Shown here: positions 25,992 to 37,991 of the stretch, piece by piece
Position numbering within the stretch: the first letter of the stretch is position 1
Layout: each line of letters opens with the position of its first letter
Assembly (NCBI GenBank): GCA_964007475.1
Contig: OZ023273.1
Location: 43,649,525-43,713,524 of the forward strand
Direction of reading: 5' to 3'
DNA from: Hybos culiciformis
Taxonomy: Eukaryota; Arthropoda; Insecta; Diptera; Hybotidae
DNA length: 64,000 bases
Position numbers and translations under genes: made by a program
Notes under the pieces: model-generated
The model's database searches: none
The model's input: only the letters and a program-made list of their open reading frames with translations
Told to the model about the DNA's origin: nothing

Positions 25992-26436
25992 GGGATCCGG
26001 ACAATTCACCGAAAGAAATTCACCGAATAGCAATTCACCGAATAGCAATTCACCGAATAGCAATTCACCGAATAGCAATTCACCGAATAGCAATTGCTCA
26101 TTCGGTGAATTGCTATTCGGTGAAGCTATTCGGTGAATTGCTATTCGGTGAATTGTTTTTCGGTGAATTGCTATTCGGTGAATTGCTATTCGGTGAATTG
26201 CTATTCGGTGAATTGCTATTCGGTGAATTGCTATTCGGTGAATTGCTATTCGGTGAAGCTATTCGGTGAATTGCTATTCGGTGAATTGCTCATTCGGTGA
26301 ATTGCTCATTCGGTGAATTGCTCATTCAGTGAATTGCTATTCGGTGAATTGCTATTCGGTGAATTGCTATTCGGTGAATTGCTATTCGGTGAATTGCTAT
26401 TCGGTGAATTGATTTTCGGTGAACTGTCCGCAAATC
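25992..26436. repeat. Inverted 15-bp minisatellite (TTCGGTGAATTGCTA)n with short terminal inverted repeats
   Basis: Six units in the AATTCACCGAATAGC orientation (left) are followed, after a turn near 26098, by 22 units in the complementary orientation (right). The array therefore folds on itself with unequal arms. Variant units (CTCATTCGG near 26290-26330, GAAGCT shortened units near 26122 and 26253) show local unit-by-unit duplication. The ends are related: CCGGACAATTCACCGAAA on the left and its near complement CGGTGAACTGTCCGCA on the right. ATAATAATG occurs on both outer sides (25983-25991 and 26437-26445), a possible 9-bp target duplication, though it is low complexity. The open frame reading Phe-Gly-Glu-Leu-Leu repeats is an artefact of the 15-bp period. 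Confidence 0.9.
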
Positions 26437-26500
26437 ATAATAATGACAAGTGTCCATGTATTTTTGTGTATATACACAACGAGCTGTATAACAAATTTTT

Positions 26501-26551
26501 GAAGTTTATACTTCTTTAGCGACGTTTGATGAATTTTGGTAGAGGGTAAAA
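26501..26551 (+). repeat. Flanking motif copy 1 (GAAGTTTATACTTCTTTAGC...)
   Basis: This ~50-bp sequence recurs in direct orientation at 28422-28473, with the same GAAGTTTATACTTCTTTAGC start and GGTAGAGGGTAAAA end and a variable middle. The first 14 bases are a near-palindrome (GAAGT...ACTTC). Copy 1 adjoins the right arm of the palindromic element and copy 2 adjoins the satellite array, so the two bracket the SINE-like head and the satellite. Confidence 0.8.
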
Positions 26552-26658
26552 ATCCATTTTCATATATAATTTTTGTCAGAATCGTCATCATTTTTCTCAG
26601 AAAAATTAGAATAAGAATACTTATTTTTTTATTATATTTAAGAAACCCAAAATCATAT

Positions 26659-26730
26659 GGACAATATGGCTTAGTGGCTAGAACATCAGACTGTAAGTTT
26701 GAAGGTGCCTGGTTCGATTCCCAATGACAA
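26659..26730 (+). mobile_element. tRNA-Tyr(GTA)-like sequence, probable SINE head or tRNA pseudogene
   Basis: The A-box-like TGGCTTAGTGG (26667-26677) and a perfect B-box GGTTCGATTCC (26711-26721) have normal tRNA spacing. The anticodon arm is intact: TCAGA pairs with TTTGA (one G-T wobble) around the loop CTGTAAG, placing GTA at 26693-26695. The D stem and T stem are mismatched, and the ends do not form an acceptor stem, so this is not a functional tRNA gene. tRNA-derived SINEs keep such internal Pol III promoter boxes (established). About 55 bp later the ~106-bp satellite begins, so the head may belong to a SINE whose body or tail became the satellite (inference). Confidence 0.7.
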
Positions 26731-26786
26731 AATTTTTTAATTTCAAATATATGTATATATAGGACCCAATATTACAAGCAAAAAAA

Positions 26787-28420
26787 GCTACGGTTAGGTC
26801 GTGCCGGAGCAAAATATACGAAATTTTTTTTTTTTTTAAATAGGTAGCTCCGGTGAAATTAAGATTACCTGACAAAAAAATTTTGGGTGGGGAGCTACGG
26901 TTAGGTTGTGCCGGAGCAAAATATACGAAATTTTTTTTTTCGAAAATAGGTAGCCCGGTGAAATTAAGATTACTTGAAAAAAAAATTTTGGGTGGGGAGC
27001 TACGGTTAGGTAGTGCCGGAGCAAAATATACGAACATTTTTTATATAGGTAGCTCCGGTGAAATTAATATTAACTGAAAAAAATTTTTTGGGTGGGGAGC
27101 TACGGTTAGGTCGTGCCGACGCAAAATATACGAAATTTTTTTTTCATAATAGGTAGCTCCGGTGAAATTAATATTACCTGAAAAAAAAATTTTTGGGTGG
27201 GGAGCTACGGTTAGGTCGTGCCGGAGCAAAATATACGAAAATTTTTTTTTTTCAAAATAGCTCCGGTGAATTTAATATTACCTGAAAAAAAATTTTTGGG
27301 TGGTGAGCTACGGTTAGGTCGTGCCGGAGCAAAATATACGAATTTTTTTTTTTCAAAATAGGTAGCTCCGATGAAATTAATATTAACTGAAAAAAATGTT
27401 TTGGGTGGGAAGCTACGGTTAGGTCGTGCCGGAGCAAAATATACGAAAAATATTTTTTTTTTTAAATAGGTAGCTCCGGTGAAATTAATATTAACTGAAA
27501 AAAAATTTTTGGGTGGGGAGCTACGGTTAGGTCGTGCCGGAGCAAAATATACGAATTTTTTTTTTCAAAATAGGTAGCTCCGGTGAAATTAATATTACCT
27601 GAAAAAAAATTTTTGGGTGGGGAGCTACGGTTAGGTCGTGCCCGAGCAAAATATACGAATTTTTTTTTTTTTCAAAATAGGTAGCTCCAGTGAAATTAAT
27701 ATTAACTGAAACAATTTTTTTGAGTGGGGAGCTACGGTTAGGTCGTGCCGGAACAAAATATACGAAAATTTTTTTTTTTTTTCAAAATAGGTAGCTCCGG
27801 TGAAATTAATATTACCTGAAAAAAAATTTTTGGGTGGGGAGCTACGGTTAGGTCGTGCCCGAGCAAAATATACGAATTTTTTTTTTTTTCAAAATAGGTA
27901 GCTCCAGTGAAATTAATATTAACTGAAACAATTTTTTTGAGTGGGGAGCTACGGTTAGGTCGTGCCGGAGCAAAATATACGAAAATTTTTTTTTTCAAAA
28001 TAGGTAGCTCCGGTGAAATAAATATTACCTGAAAAAAAAAATTTTGGGTGGGGAGCTACGGTTAAGGCGTGCCGGAGCAAAATATACGAAAATTTTTTTT
28101 TTTTAATTAGGTAGCTCCGGTGAAGTTAAGATTACCAGCCGAAAAATTTTTGGGCAGGGAGGTACGGTTAGGTCGTGCCGACGCAAAATATACGAAAAAA
28201 AATTTTTTTTTTTTCAAAATAGGTAGCTCCGGTGAAATTAATATTACCTGAAAAAAATTTTTTGGGTGAGGAGCTACGGTTAGGTCGTGCCGGAGCAAAA
28301 TATAAGAAAAATTTTTTTTTTAATAGGTAGCTCCGGTGAAATTAAGATTACCTGAAAAAAAAAATTTGGGTGGGGAGGTACGGTAAGGTCGTGCCGGAGC
28401 AAAATATACGAAATTTTTTT
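26787..28420. repeat. Satellite array, 16 units of about 106 bp
   Basis: The word GCTACGGTTAGGTCGTGCCG recurs with the key CGG at 26791, 26898, 27003, 27103, 27208, 27311, 27416, 27524, 27628, 27735, 27845, 27952, 28059, 28165, 28277 and 28381, giving spacings of 100-112 bp. Each unit also has AGCAAAATATACGAA, a T tract, AATAGGTAGCTCCGGTGAAA, an AT stretch and TTGGGTGGGGAG. CCGGAGC in the first half pairs with GCTCCGG in the second, so every unit can fold as a hairpin. Length variation lies mainly in the T and A tracts. Units starting at 27628 and 27845 share private variants, marking a two-unit duplication of 217 bp. All open frames across it are repeat translations. Confidence 0.95.
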
Positions 28421-28421
28421 T

Positions 28422-28473
28422 GAAGTTTATACTTCTTTAGCCGCGTTGTGCGTTTTTTTGGTAGAGGGTAAAA
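28422..28473 (+). repeat. Flanking motif copy 2
   Basis: This is a direct copy of 26501-26551, beginning immediately after the last satellite unit's T tract. A weaker third relative (AGTATAAACTTCTGTAG at 28546-28562, followed by CTTCGTGTGTTTTTTT) lies about 125 bp further on. The right boundary of the satellite block is therefore also repeat sequence. Confidence 0.8.
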
Positions 28474-30307
28474 TATTTTAATTTACATTTTGTACTCAGC
28501 AGCCTATCATTTGTAGCCACTGTTATTTCATATTTTAAATCTTTAAGTATAAACTTCTGTAGGCAGTTCTATGACTGCTTCGTGTGTTTTTTTAACATGT
28601 TTTGTATACTGTTTTAATGTGTATAAGAAAGGTAGTTGCAATCAATACATTTGCAATGCAAAAAATAAACAAAAGTTCAAAATAAAGAAAGTAAATAAAA
28701 TTTAATTAATACGTAGAATGTTAATAAAATTTATTTAATTAAATAATTACATGTGTATTGACGCATGTAATATACCATTTACCGAGCTAAATTTACGATT
28801 GTAAATACAACTTACCGATCACATGCACATTAAAATAATTTTATTATTTAACTTAAATATGTGAAGATAAACAAAGCAGGACATATTAATATTCGGTTTA
28901 AATAAACGTTACAAGCATTTTAGTTTGAAATGGACCTACCAACGGAAAGGTTGATGAACAGGCGAATTCGCAGACAAACGGAAGAACAGAAAATAAAAAT
29001 GTATAGTATCTACGTTCTTATCGTTTTTAATACAACAAGTGATAAAAGAAGTCAAATTTTGATCTGAGTGTAACCGTAACAATAATAACAACGTATCAGT
29101 TGACTAAGAAAATTCATAATACAAAATAAACAAAATATAAGTATTCATTATTGTTTTTTAATTGTAATTATTGCTAAGACGCCGCAATTTAAGTTGAAAA
29201 TGAAAATCATTTTAAATTAGACCAAATAATTTTAATTTTATATTTTTTTCGAATACAAATTGATTTCGAAGCTTTTATCTTTACAACAAATTAACTTAAG
29301 TAGAAAGAAATTGACTGAAACATGAATTTAAATTACTTTTTACAATATTTATGATTATTATGATTATCATTAAAAAAAATGTACTTAAAAAATAAAAAAA
29401 AAATTAAATTCATTTGAATGCAAAAATTTATTTTAACAGCCATCATCTTCAAATTATGTTTATTTTATACAAAAAAAATTATTCAAGGTTGATATATTTA
29501 TCTATGTTTTATGGTAAAAATAATATTTAATTTAATAAGCTCTCTAGAGAAGATTTTCAAAATTATGAAATTCTATAAAAACATAAAACAATTTATTAAA
29601 TTTTGGTTTTTTCAATGTTTTAGGTATATAATTCTAAGTTTTAAACTGCAACATACAATCAATTTACAAGTATGGGAAATTAACAGGAACTATTTTAAAA
29701 TAGATAAGATTGGAAAATTTCAAAGCATTTATGTTTTTTTTTTTCAACAAGCTAAGTAACTTGTAAACTTGTTAGGCATACCCCAACCTTTATCCTTGAA
29801 AATTCCTTATTAAAACTCGGGACAAACTTCTATCTTTTACAATTTTTACGAGTTTAATAAAATTCGATATTAAGCAAAACCAGAAAAGAAGAAATTTTTA
29901 CTAACTTATATTTACAATAGTTTCTTCTTCTTTTGGAAAAAACAATTTCACAAAAGGAATGTTCAGCCAGTTTAACTTTTGTTCAGTCCAATAAAGTACA
30001 ATAGTATTCAAAACTCTTTCCTATATAATTTATTATAACTATGATAACTGATATTTCAATGGCAGGAAAAATTATTCCATATAGATGGAATACGAAATTG
30101 TATATTATTAACTTTATAAAAGTTAATTCCTTACTCAAAAACTAAATACAATATTTAATTTAATATAAGTAAAAATATATATGTAGGTTATATAGTACTT
30201 GTGTGTACAATGTTATAATGTTACACATCTATATATATATATCCTTTTACCCACAACTTCATAATTCAATAAGTTGGTTGCAAAATATTATGTACACAGG
30301 AAAAAAC

Positions 30308-30326
30308 AAAAAAAAAAAAAAAAAAA
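30308..30326. repeat. A19 homopolymer
   Basis: Uninterrupted A tract. No retroelement body is recognisable directly upstream. Confidence 0.85.
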
Positions 30327-31182
30327 GAATTATGAATTCTGTGTGGCATATGTTATTTGTTCCGAACCATATATTCTTTTTGTAGCAAAAAAAAAACTTG
30401 TACAAAGAGTAACCTACATTTAAATCTTTTCAATTTTCCATACTTTTTGTACAATCATAACCTAATTTTTTTTTTATTTTTTTTTTTTTTTCTAGTTACC
30501 TACCATAATAAAATAATTAGTATTAATGGAGTTTAATTGCCATTAAAAGTTATAGAATATAGTCAAATATAATAAAATTAAAAAATTGAGGTTTTCTATT
30601 GGTATATAAAGACTTTTAAATTATTACACACAAGCAAATAATATTTATGTTGTAAATAATGAAAATATATATATTTCTTGTTACAATTAAATTATTTTGC
30701 GGTTTAATGGACACATAAAGTTTTAACTTAAGACACATAACATACAAGTAATGTATAATGAAAGTTTACATCCATGATAATAATAATGCATATACATAAA
30801 TAAATATTGAAAACTTTCTTTTAAAGAATATAAAAAACTTGTGGACATTATTATTTTTAGAATAGATTCGTTACCATACAAGAAAACTGTATTACTTAAA
30901 CAAAATTAAAAATAACATGAGATGTTTTTTTTTTTTAATTTTTAAGTAGAAATAAATAATAAAAAAAAAATTGTGGAATATAAAATTATAGAAAAACAAA
31001 TAAAAAAAAGTTAAAATAAAATTAATTAGAGTACTCATAGAAGAAGGACAATATATTTTATGAGAACTATAAAGATCAAATTTAAGCTTTACCCATTAAC
31101 AAAATAGTACTATGAATTTAAATGAAGCACATACTGAATTGTATAAAATAAAGAAATAACAAAATTTTTAAATCACAAGTAG

Positions 31183-31268
31183 GTACCTACTATTAGTATA
31201 AAAAATTACAATAAATTTTTAACAGAAGTTCATATACGTACCTACTTTTACTATAAAAAATTACAATT
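31183..31268. repeat. Short tandem duplication, period 55 bp
   Basis: GTACCTACT followed by ATAAAAAATTACAAT occurs at 31183 and again at 31238 with a few substitutions. This gives just under two units. Confidence 0.65.
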
Positions 31269-34200
31269 AAGATTTCTGCAAGTATTATTGTTTACAAAAA
31301 CATAAATAGATTGAAAAAGAAAAATCTTATTAAAAATTTTGCATTTCATTTTATTTTATTTTTTTAAATTTTATAATTAAAAATTTTTTTTAATTAAGTT
31401 TATAAGTTGTTAGCAATCAATATTTTTTTTTATCTACATTTATAGTGTCGTTGGTTCATTGGTTTATATTATAAGTACACAAAGAAAGTTTTCTTTTAAT
31501 TTTTCATTAAATTAATGGTTTTTTTTTTACATCTGAGAATTAACAAAATTTTTTTCCAAAATGATTTTTCACAATCGAAGACCTGTAAGTTGTAGGCTGT
31601 AGTTATATTTTATGGTATTCACACACTGTTCAGTTACCATACTTCTGGGTTTAAAAATAGCAAAAAAATATATATATAAGAAATTTTTGGCAAATCAAGC
31701 AATAAAACTGAAGAAAAAACTCTTGAGTTTAAATAGCAAATATGTTGTATAGATGAATAAAAAAAAAACATTTTAAACACCTATAAGTATGTGGGAAAAA
31801 TTTTCTTTATAAAAATCTTATTTCAAATTCTTTTTTAAATTTTTTCCGACTTTCTTTTATACAATTTTCTTTTTATTTTTTTTTTATCTAAAAAAATATT
31901 GACTTTAAAAATATCTCACTACAACAAAAATTTAATCGCCTCATTGTTTAAAAAAAAACAGAAAAAAAAAACTGATGTTTTTTACCTAGATTTTCATCCC
32001 AAAGGTAAATTTTCTAACATGAATAAACAATCTCTTCCCATATTAAGAAATGTATAAAAATTTCGTTTATGTATCGAAACAGTTGGAAATCTTAATAGCA
32101 TCAATATTTATTTTCATGAAACAAGAGAGTATTTTTCAAAATTAAATATTTGCTTCAAGTGAAATCAACATTGCATACAGGCAGACAAACATTATTTTTC
32201 AAATCATATAAATATTTTTTTATGTGTATTTTTTTATATTATGTTATATTATGACCGTAGGTATACATACATTTTCACCAAGATTAGTTTTGTTAAACAG
32301 TTTTTCATTATGTTTTATATTAAAGAAAAAGGGGGAAAATTTTTTAATTTCAAATTGAAAAACAGATTTTTAATAACGCTCGCTTCCAAGTATAGAGATT
32401 TTATAGTTAATCAATTTTCAATAAACAATTTATTTTAATTAATATTTGGTTATAAAATATTAGTTGACACTCAGACTTCTGTAGTATATAAAATTATTGT
32501 AATAACTTAAAGAAATTATGACCAGAAAATTTATTAAAATAATTGCATAAATAGTTATGATTAAATCAGGGAAACTGTTATGTTTATGATTCTGCCGTAG
32601 AGAATTTAATATGATCATCTAACTTTTCGCAGTCGTCGTATCTAATATTATCGGCATTTAAAAAAATGTTAATAAAAAATAATTTAAGGGGGAATCAAAA
32701 ATGCTTGAATTAGAAAATTTTTCATACTATAATTTTTTATACAACAACAATATTATATTTTGTACAAAAATTATGATGAAAAATAATAAATCTATCTACA
32801 TATATAAAATATTAATACAGTATATTGATAAATAAGTCTTCGAGACCACAAAAAAAAAATGTATTTAAAAACTTGACAACAAAAATTAATCTTTATTTTC
32901 TAAAAATTTGTAATAACTATCATCATAAGACTTGATGGTAAATATGTATGTATATAGAAAAATATTTTTGACTAATTCCCAAATCAATTTTAAATTGATT
33001 TCAAAATAAAAATTGAAAATGAATTCCCAATTGAGTGGTTTTAATAGTTTTTGTTTTGAGGATTTGGATTTTTTAAAAATCATATTTTTTTCTAAATAAT
33101 TTTTTTTTTTTACAATTTCATTTATATATGATTCATAATGATTTATATGTATGTACTATATGCATACAAAATCTTATGTTTAAAATTTAAAAAATGAAGT
33201 ATAAAGAATTATTGAATTATTTCATTTGAGTTCGCTTCAGTTTCATTAGAAATAAATATATTATAAAAAATTTCAAGTAACAAAAAATGTTTGCCATATT
33301 TTTTAATGTACAGCCGAGATTGCAGAAAAAGTAAGGACTACAATTTTAAAACTAAAACTAAAAAAGTGAAAAAATAAGCAAAAAATTTGTAAAAAAAAGA
33401 GCTTCAACAATTCTTTTTACTTCAAAAACCATTTTCTTATGTTTCCTTTTTTTTATAAAAAAATGTATAAAAAAAAATTTATAAAGCTTTAAAAGGATTT
33501 ATGAATTGTTGTTTTAAAGGAAACTGTACAGAAATGTCTATCCTTGCTTTGTTATACTTGAATAAGAACAAATAAAAATTCTTTTCAATAAAATTAACAC
33601 CATCAGAATCATAAATCATATACGTATGTATAATAAATAATAAAAAAATAATTATATATATGTATGGAAAAAAAATATTGTGAATAAAAGGTGTACTATA
33701 AAAAAATATACATATAGTATTATAAACTATATATAGTAAGTTTCGTCTGCAAAATTACATCATAAATAATGTAAACACACTTCCCATTCTAATTAAAAAA
33801 TATACACTATGTCCAAAATTCTGTTTTCGATATTCTTTTTAATTTTAAAATAAATTATAATAATTTATAATAATAATAATATAATAAATAATTTTGAAAA
33901 TCCAATTATTAAATTAGATGAAATATTTTTTTTTAATAAAGTTTTTCTATAAAGCAATTATCAGCATGACAAAATTTAATTAAATAAAAAATTGAATTAA
34001 AAATTTAATTCAAGGCTTGTCATATTGAGAACGGGAATCCAAATAGTAACCATGAAGGTTTTAAAAAAATTTTAAAAATTAATTGAAAATATATCTTTGT
34101 TATAATTTCCCAATTTAAGTGTACATATTTTTAACATTAGAAATTTTTCATAATTTTCAATGTAATTAATTTAGCGAAAACTTTAAAGGTTCTAATTATG

Positions 34201-37200
34201 ATTATAAAACTGTTTTGCGAACTTAAAGCTAAAATATTAAGAAATTAATGTATTCTTCACAATATTTATATATTTTACTCCTTGTGCAATTATTTATGTC
34301 GTCCTAAAAAGGACGTTCTGTTTTTTGTAACGATTTTAAGTTATTTATTATGGCCACCGCTTTTTTCTATTATGTTTCTATACAACTGGTCCATTAAAAT
34401 CTTACAAAACATTTTTCACTGGTTTACTTAATTAAATTGTGAAAAAAAAAATCTTTTTTTTTTCTAATGGTGTCTTTAACATTAATTCGCACACCTTTTC
34501 GACAACAGCGAATAATTTATAAAAAAAATCACTTTTACCTAAGGATTATTGAATTATATTTACTTGCCTTCTTTAAGGCTTTTAATTAAATAACTCAAAA
34601 TTATCCTTTCATCACCAATAAATTTCTCAATGTTATTGAAAGTGCTTTCAGAAAAAATATAAATAAAAAGAGCAAAAACAAATAAATGAATCCTTTTACA
34701 GCAAGAGGATTAATAAATATATTTTTTTTTTTTTTAATTTTAATTTTATGTTTAAATGATTATTCCTTTCAAGAGTACGTTCTGAAATGAAAAATGGTTA
34801 AATAGAACATTATACATTTTAAAATCGAACGTATTTCGTCCTGTTATACACAAAAAGAAAAAAAAAATAGTAATTATGTAAAGTAAAATTAAGGCAAATG
34901 TTTACTTTCTTTTTTTTGTGACGCTAATGTTTATTTTATTTTGTAATCCTTCAGTGCTGTAATTAAATGGAAAAAAAGTTCAAGGGTTTCAAAAAATAAA
35001 TAAATAAAAAATATCCTTCAATCGATTTGGAGACTTTTTGTTGATATTGAAGTGATTAAATCTATCACAATTAAAATTAAATAAAATTGTTAGAACCTTT
35101 TTTAAGTACAGAAAGAAATTTTATATATAATTTATTTTTGTTCAGTAAAAAAAAAAAGTTAGAAGAGGAACGGGTGACAAACCTATTACAATTAAAATGC
35201 CACAAGCAAAAAAAATATTCAAAACAAAAAGACTGTTTATATACTTTTTTGTTTTACTTTCACAAAAAGGTATTTACCATAAATAAATAAACTTTAAGTT
35301 TCTAACGGCCACGTTCCGTCAAATTAACCGCGAAGACAGCCAAAAGTTATATCTTATAATTCGAAGAAATTTGACACAAAGTAAGCTTTAACAATATTGT
35401 CAAACTTAGATCCTCTCATTTCACTCATATAAATAATTTCTCTGAACAAAGTTAAAAAAAATTAATAATTCATTAAATTTTCAGTATATATTAAACTACC
35501 AGTTCATATACATTTTTACGTTTGGAAAGTTTCAAGGTAATAAATAATGTAATACACGATATTAGAATTTCTAAATCTGAGAATAACAAAAAAAAAAGTC
35601 AATCTTTCAACCCTTTTACCTGAATTTTGCTTCAAAATAATTTAATTTAAAAACCGTGATCCTTTTTTTAACCCTATGTTTTTTTTTTTTCATTTTTCAT
35701 GTAACAAAATATTTTATCTTTAATTAGCTTTCAATACATTTATTTTTCAAATCGAAAATTAAAACTACTCAATATTCATTTTATATTAAATTAAAATTTA
35801 GCCAAATGTAATAAAAATTCAAGTGTTATCGAAAGTTATTAATAATATTATTAAAATAATGGGTGTCGACACGTTATCCATCTGTTATCAAATCCGTACT
35901 ATATAGCTTGCTTATATACAACTGTAGCTCCAATGTTAAAATAAATCTCAGATAATAATAAAATTGATGACACAATGAATTTATTTTAATTTTTTTTAAA
36001 ACTAAGAAAGTTATTTTGAATTTACTTCATAAGTCTAAAATCTCAAAATTTATTATTATATATATATACAATGTATTTATTTATAGTTATACATGTGTAT
36101 ATTATATTTTTATTTATTTATAAAATATATATATATATACTTTATATAATATTTATATAAAATTGGCAATTTTATTTTTTTTTTAATCTCTCAACTTAAT
36201 AAAAAACGACACTTAATAATTTACTATACAGAACTTTTCTGTATTACATTCTTTAACTTTCAAAAGATCCTTGCCTGAAATTTGCCACCTTTCATTATAT
36301 TTTTCATTATTTTCTACCAAGTTGAATATTTTCTCATTCAGTTTTTTACTTTCAAAAATGATTAATGATACCAGATTAGAAATATTTTATTACAAAAAGA
36401 GGAAAAAAAATAAAAATTATTTTTTTTCCTTTTTTTCGAATCGCGGAAAATATATCAAATATTTGAAAATTAGGTACAGAAATTTAATATTTTATTTTTA
36501 TTATTATTTTTTCCCTTAAGCTCAAGCTTCCAACGATATTATAAATTCCGTAGTGTTTTCTTTTATAGGTATTTACAATAATAGTGCAAATCTATTACTT
36601 TTAGAAAATAACGATTTTAATAAAATTTTTAATAGAGTTTTCTTATAAAAGAAGATATTTTGAATAATTAATATCTGAATAATGTCCTTAAATAATTTAC
36701 TGTTTCCTTTCTTTTCTTTTCTGTTTCTATTTTATTTTTTGTTGGGGTTGCCATCGCAATAAGCAATAACGATTTATATATTGCGTGGGATAGTATAGAA
36801 GGTAAAAAGATAAAAAATTAACAAATTTTACAATAAATTTAAGCTTATAAACTTTGTCAGATGGTGTATTAATTTTTTTTAAGGTGTTAGTAGGAATATT
36901 TGTTATTTACAACAACAAAAAAAACAATCAAAGCAAATTATAGGGTTTAATGATTCATTTATTATTAAAAGAATTAATAATAGATTTAGAAATGCTAATC
37001 AGTTTGAAAATTAACTTGAACATAAATAGGTATGATATGTTCACATTTCCTCCTCTGAATGTAATTCGAAAATTGCAAAAACAGTTTCCTAATTAAATTT
37101 TCATTTTAATAAATATTTTGACATATATTGTTGTATAATAACACTCACTGTTCATTAACACTTAAGATATTGAAAAATTTTCCTATTTTTTTTTTTTTTT

Positions 37201-37653
37201 TTTCTGACAATATAGGACATAATAAATTATAATGGTTCAAAGCATAATTTATGTTATTTATATGCTTTCAATGAATGTTTTCTATAACGGAAACAAATTT
37301 CGACAAATTGAGAAACTCAATCACGTACAATCTTAATAAATCTCAAAGTTACCATTTCAATGTTTTTATTATTTTCCGAAAAAAAAAAAATAAATGCCCA
37401 TCTTGAAAATCATTCTTATATATAATGATTTCGAAATTTATTGTAAATTAAATTTTCAGTAAATGATTATTGTGGGTCATTCAACTAAAATTTATTATTA
37501 GGGAACAGACATAATAAACACTACGTGCTTTATTACAAATATAAATTAGAAAATGACCTGTACCTAATATACATTTTGTACAATAATTAGAGTGTGTAAT
37601 GTCTGTGTATAAATGTATATAAAAAAAATAAACAAACATTCATTCAGGACTGT

Positions 37654-37676
37654 TATATATATATATATATATATAT
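37654..37676. repeat. (TA)n microsatellite
   Basis: About 11.5 uninterrupted TA units. Confidence 0.95.
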
Positions 37677-37991
37677 GTATCTATTAAAAAACATGAAGAA
37701 ATAAATTAGATACATAACATGGTATTATAAGAAATTAGCTTTTAAAATTTTTGACATAATAAATTAATTTAATTATTCTTGGAAAATTTCAAAATATATG
37801 TATTAATGTTAAATGAGTTATATTTGTTTAACGCTAACATTGTTGAAATTGTTTGAATCTGAATTAAATAAAGAATATTTTGTATAAAACCAATACTTAA
37901 AACTTGATATATAACAAAATTAAAGCTTTGTAAAAGTTAAAGCTTTATTTCACTTTCATTGATGAAGCAAATAACAGGGTAAGATCCAATT

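Larger units (their letters stand above)
25890..26505. mobile_element. ~0.6-kb palindromic element enclosing the 15-bp minisatellite
   Basis: The left arm (about 25892-25951: AAATTTGTTAT, CGAG/TTGTGTATA, ACACAAAAA, CATAGACAC) is matched in inverted orientation by the right arm (about 26442-26501), at roughly three-quarters identity by eye. Between them lie a small hairpin (25954-25985) and the inverted minisatellite (25992-26436). The whole can be read as one foldback-like element, or as an older palindromic element with a younger minisatellite MITE inserted in its loop. No coding sequence is present. Confidence 0.65.
28474..37991. other. Long AT-rich intergenic sequence, no supported gene
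   Basis: About 9.5 kb contain homopolymers, (TA)n and a short tandem duplication. A 45-codon stretch from 28930 looks less AT-rich (ACGGAAAGG, GACAAACGGAAGAACAG), but it resembles the 'gacaaacgg' noise of insect dispersed repeats more than a coding exon. Frames at 29511-29759, 32241-32438 and 36271-36519 lack motifs. Confidence 0.55.

Noticed and set aside
26313..26519. Open frame with repeated Phe-Gly-Glu-Leu-Leu
   Set aside because: The period is exactly the 15-bp minisatellite unit; it ends soon after the array and has no gene context.
26659..26730. Functional tRNA-Tyr gene
   Set aside because: The D and T stems are broken and the ends cannot pair as an acceptor stem; treated as a SINE head or pseudogene.
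26678..28298. Overlapping frames reading 'LRHDLTVAPHPK' repeats
   Set aside because: These are minus-strand translations of the ~106-bp satellite; frames shift with T-tract length.
25992..28420. CRISPR-like array
   Set aside because: The repeats are contiguous tandem units without unique spacers and the genome is eukaryotic.
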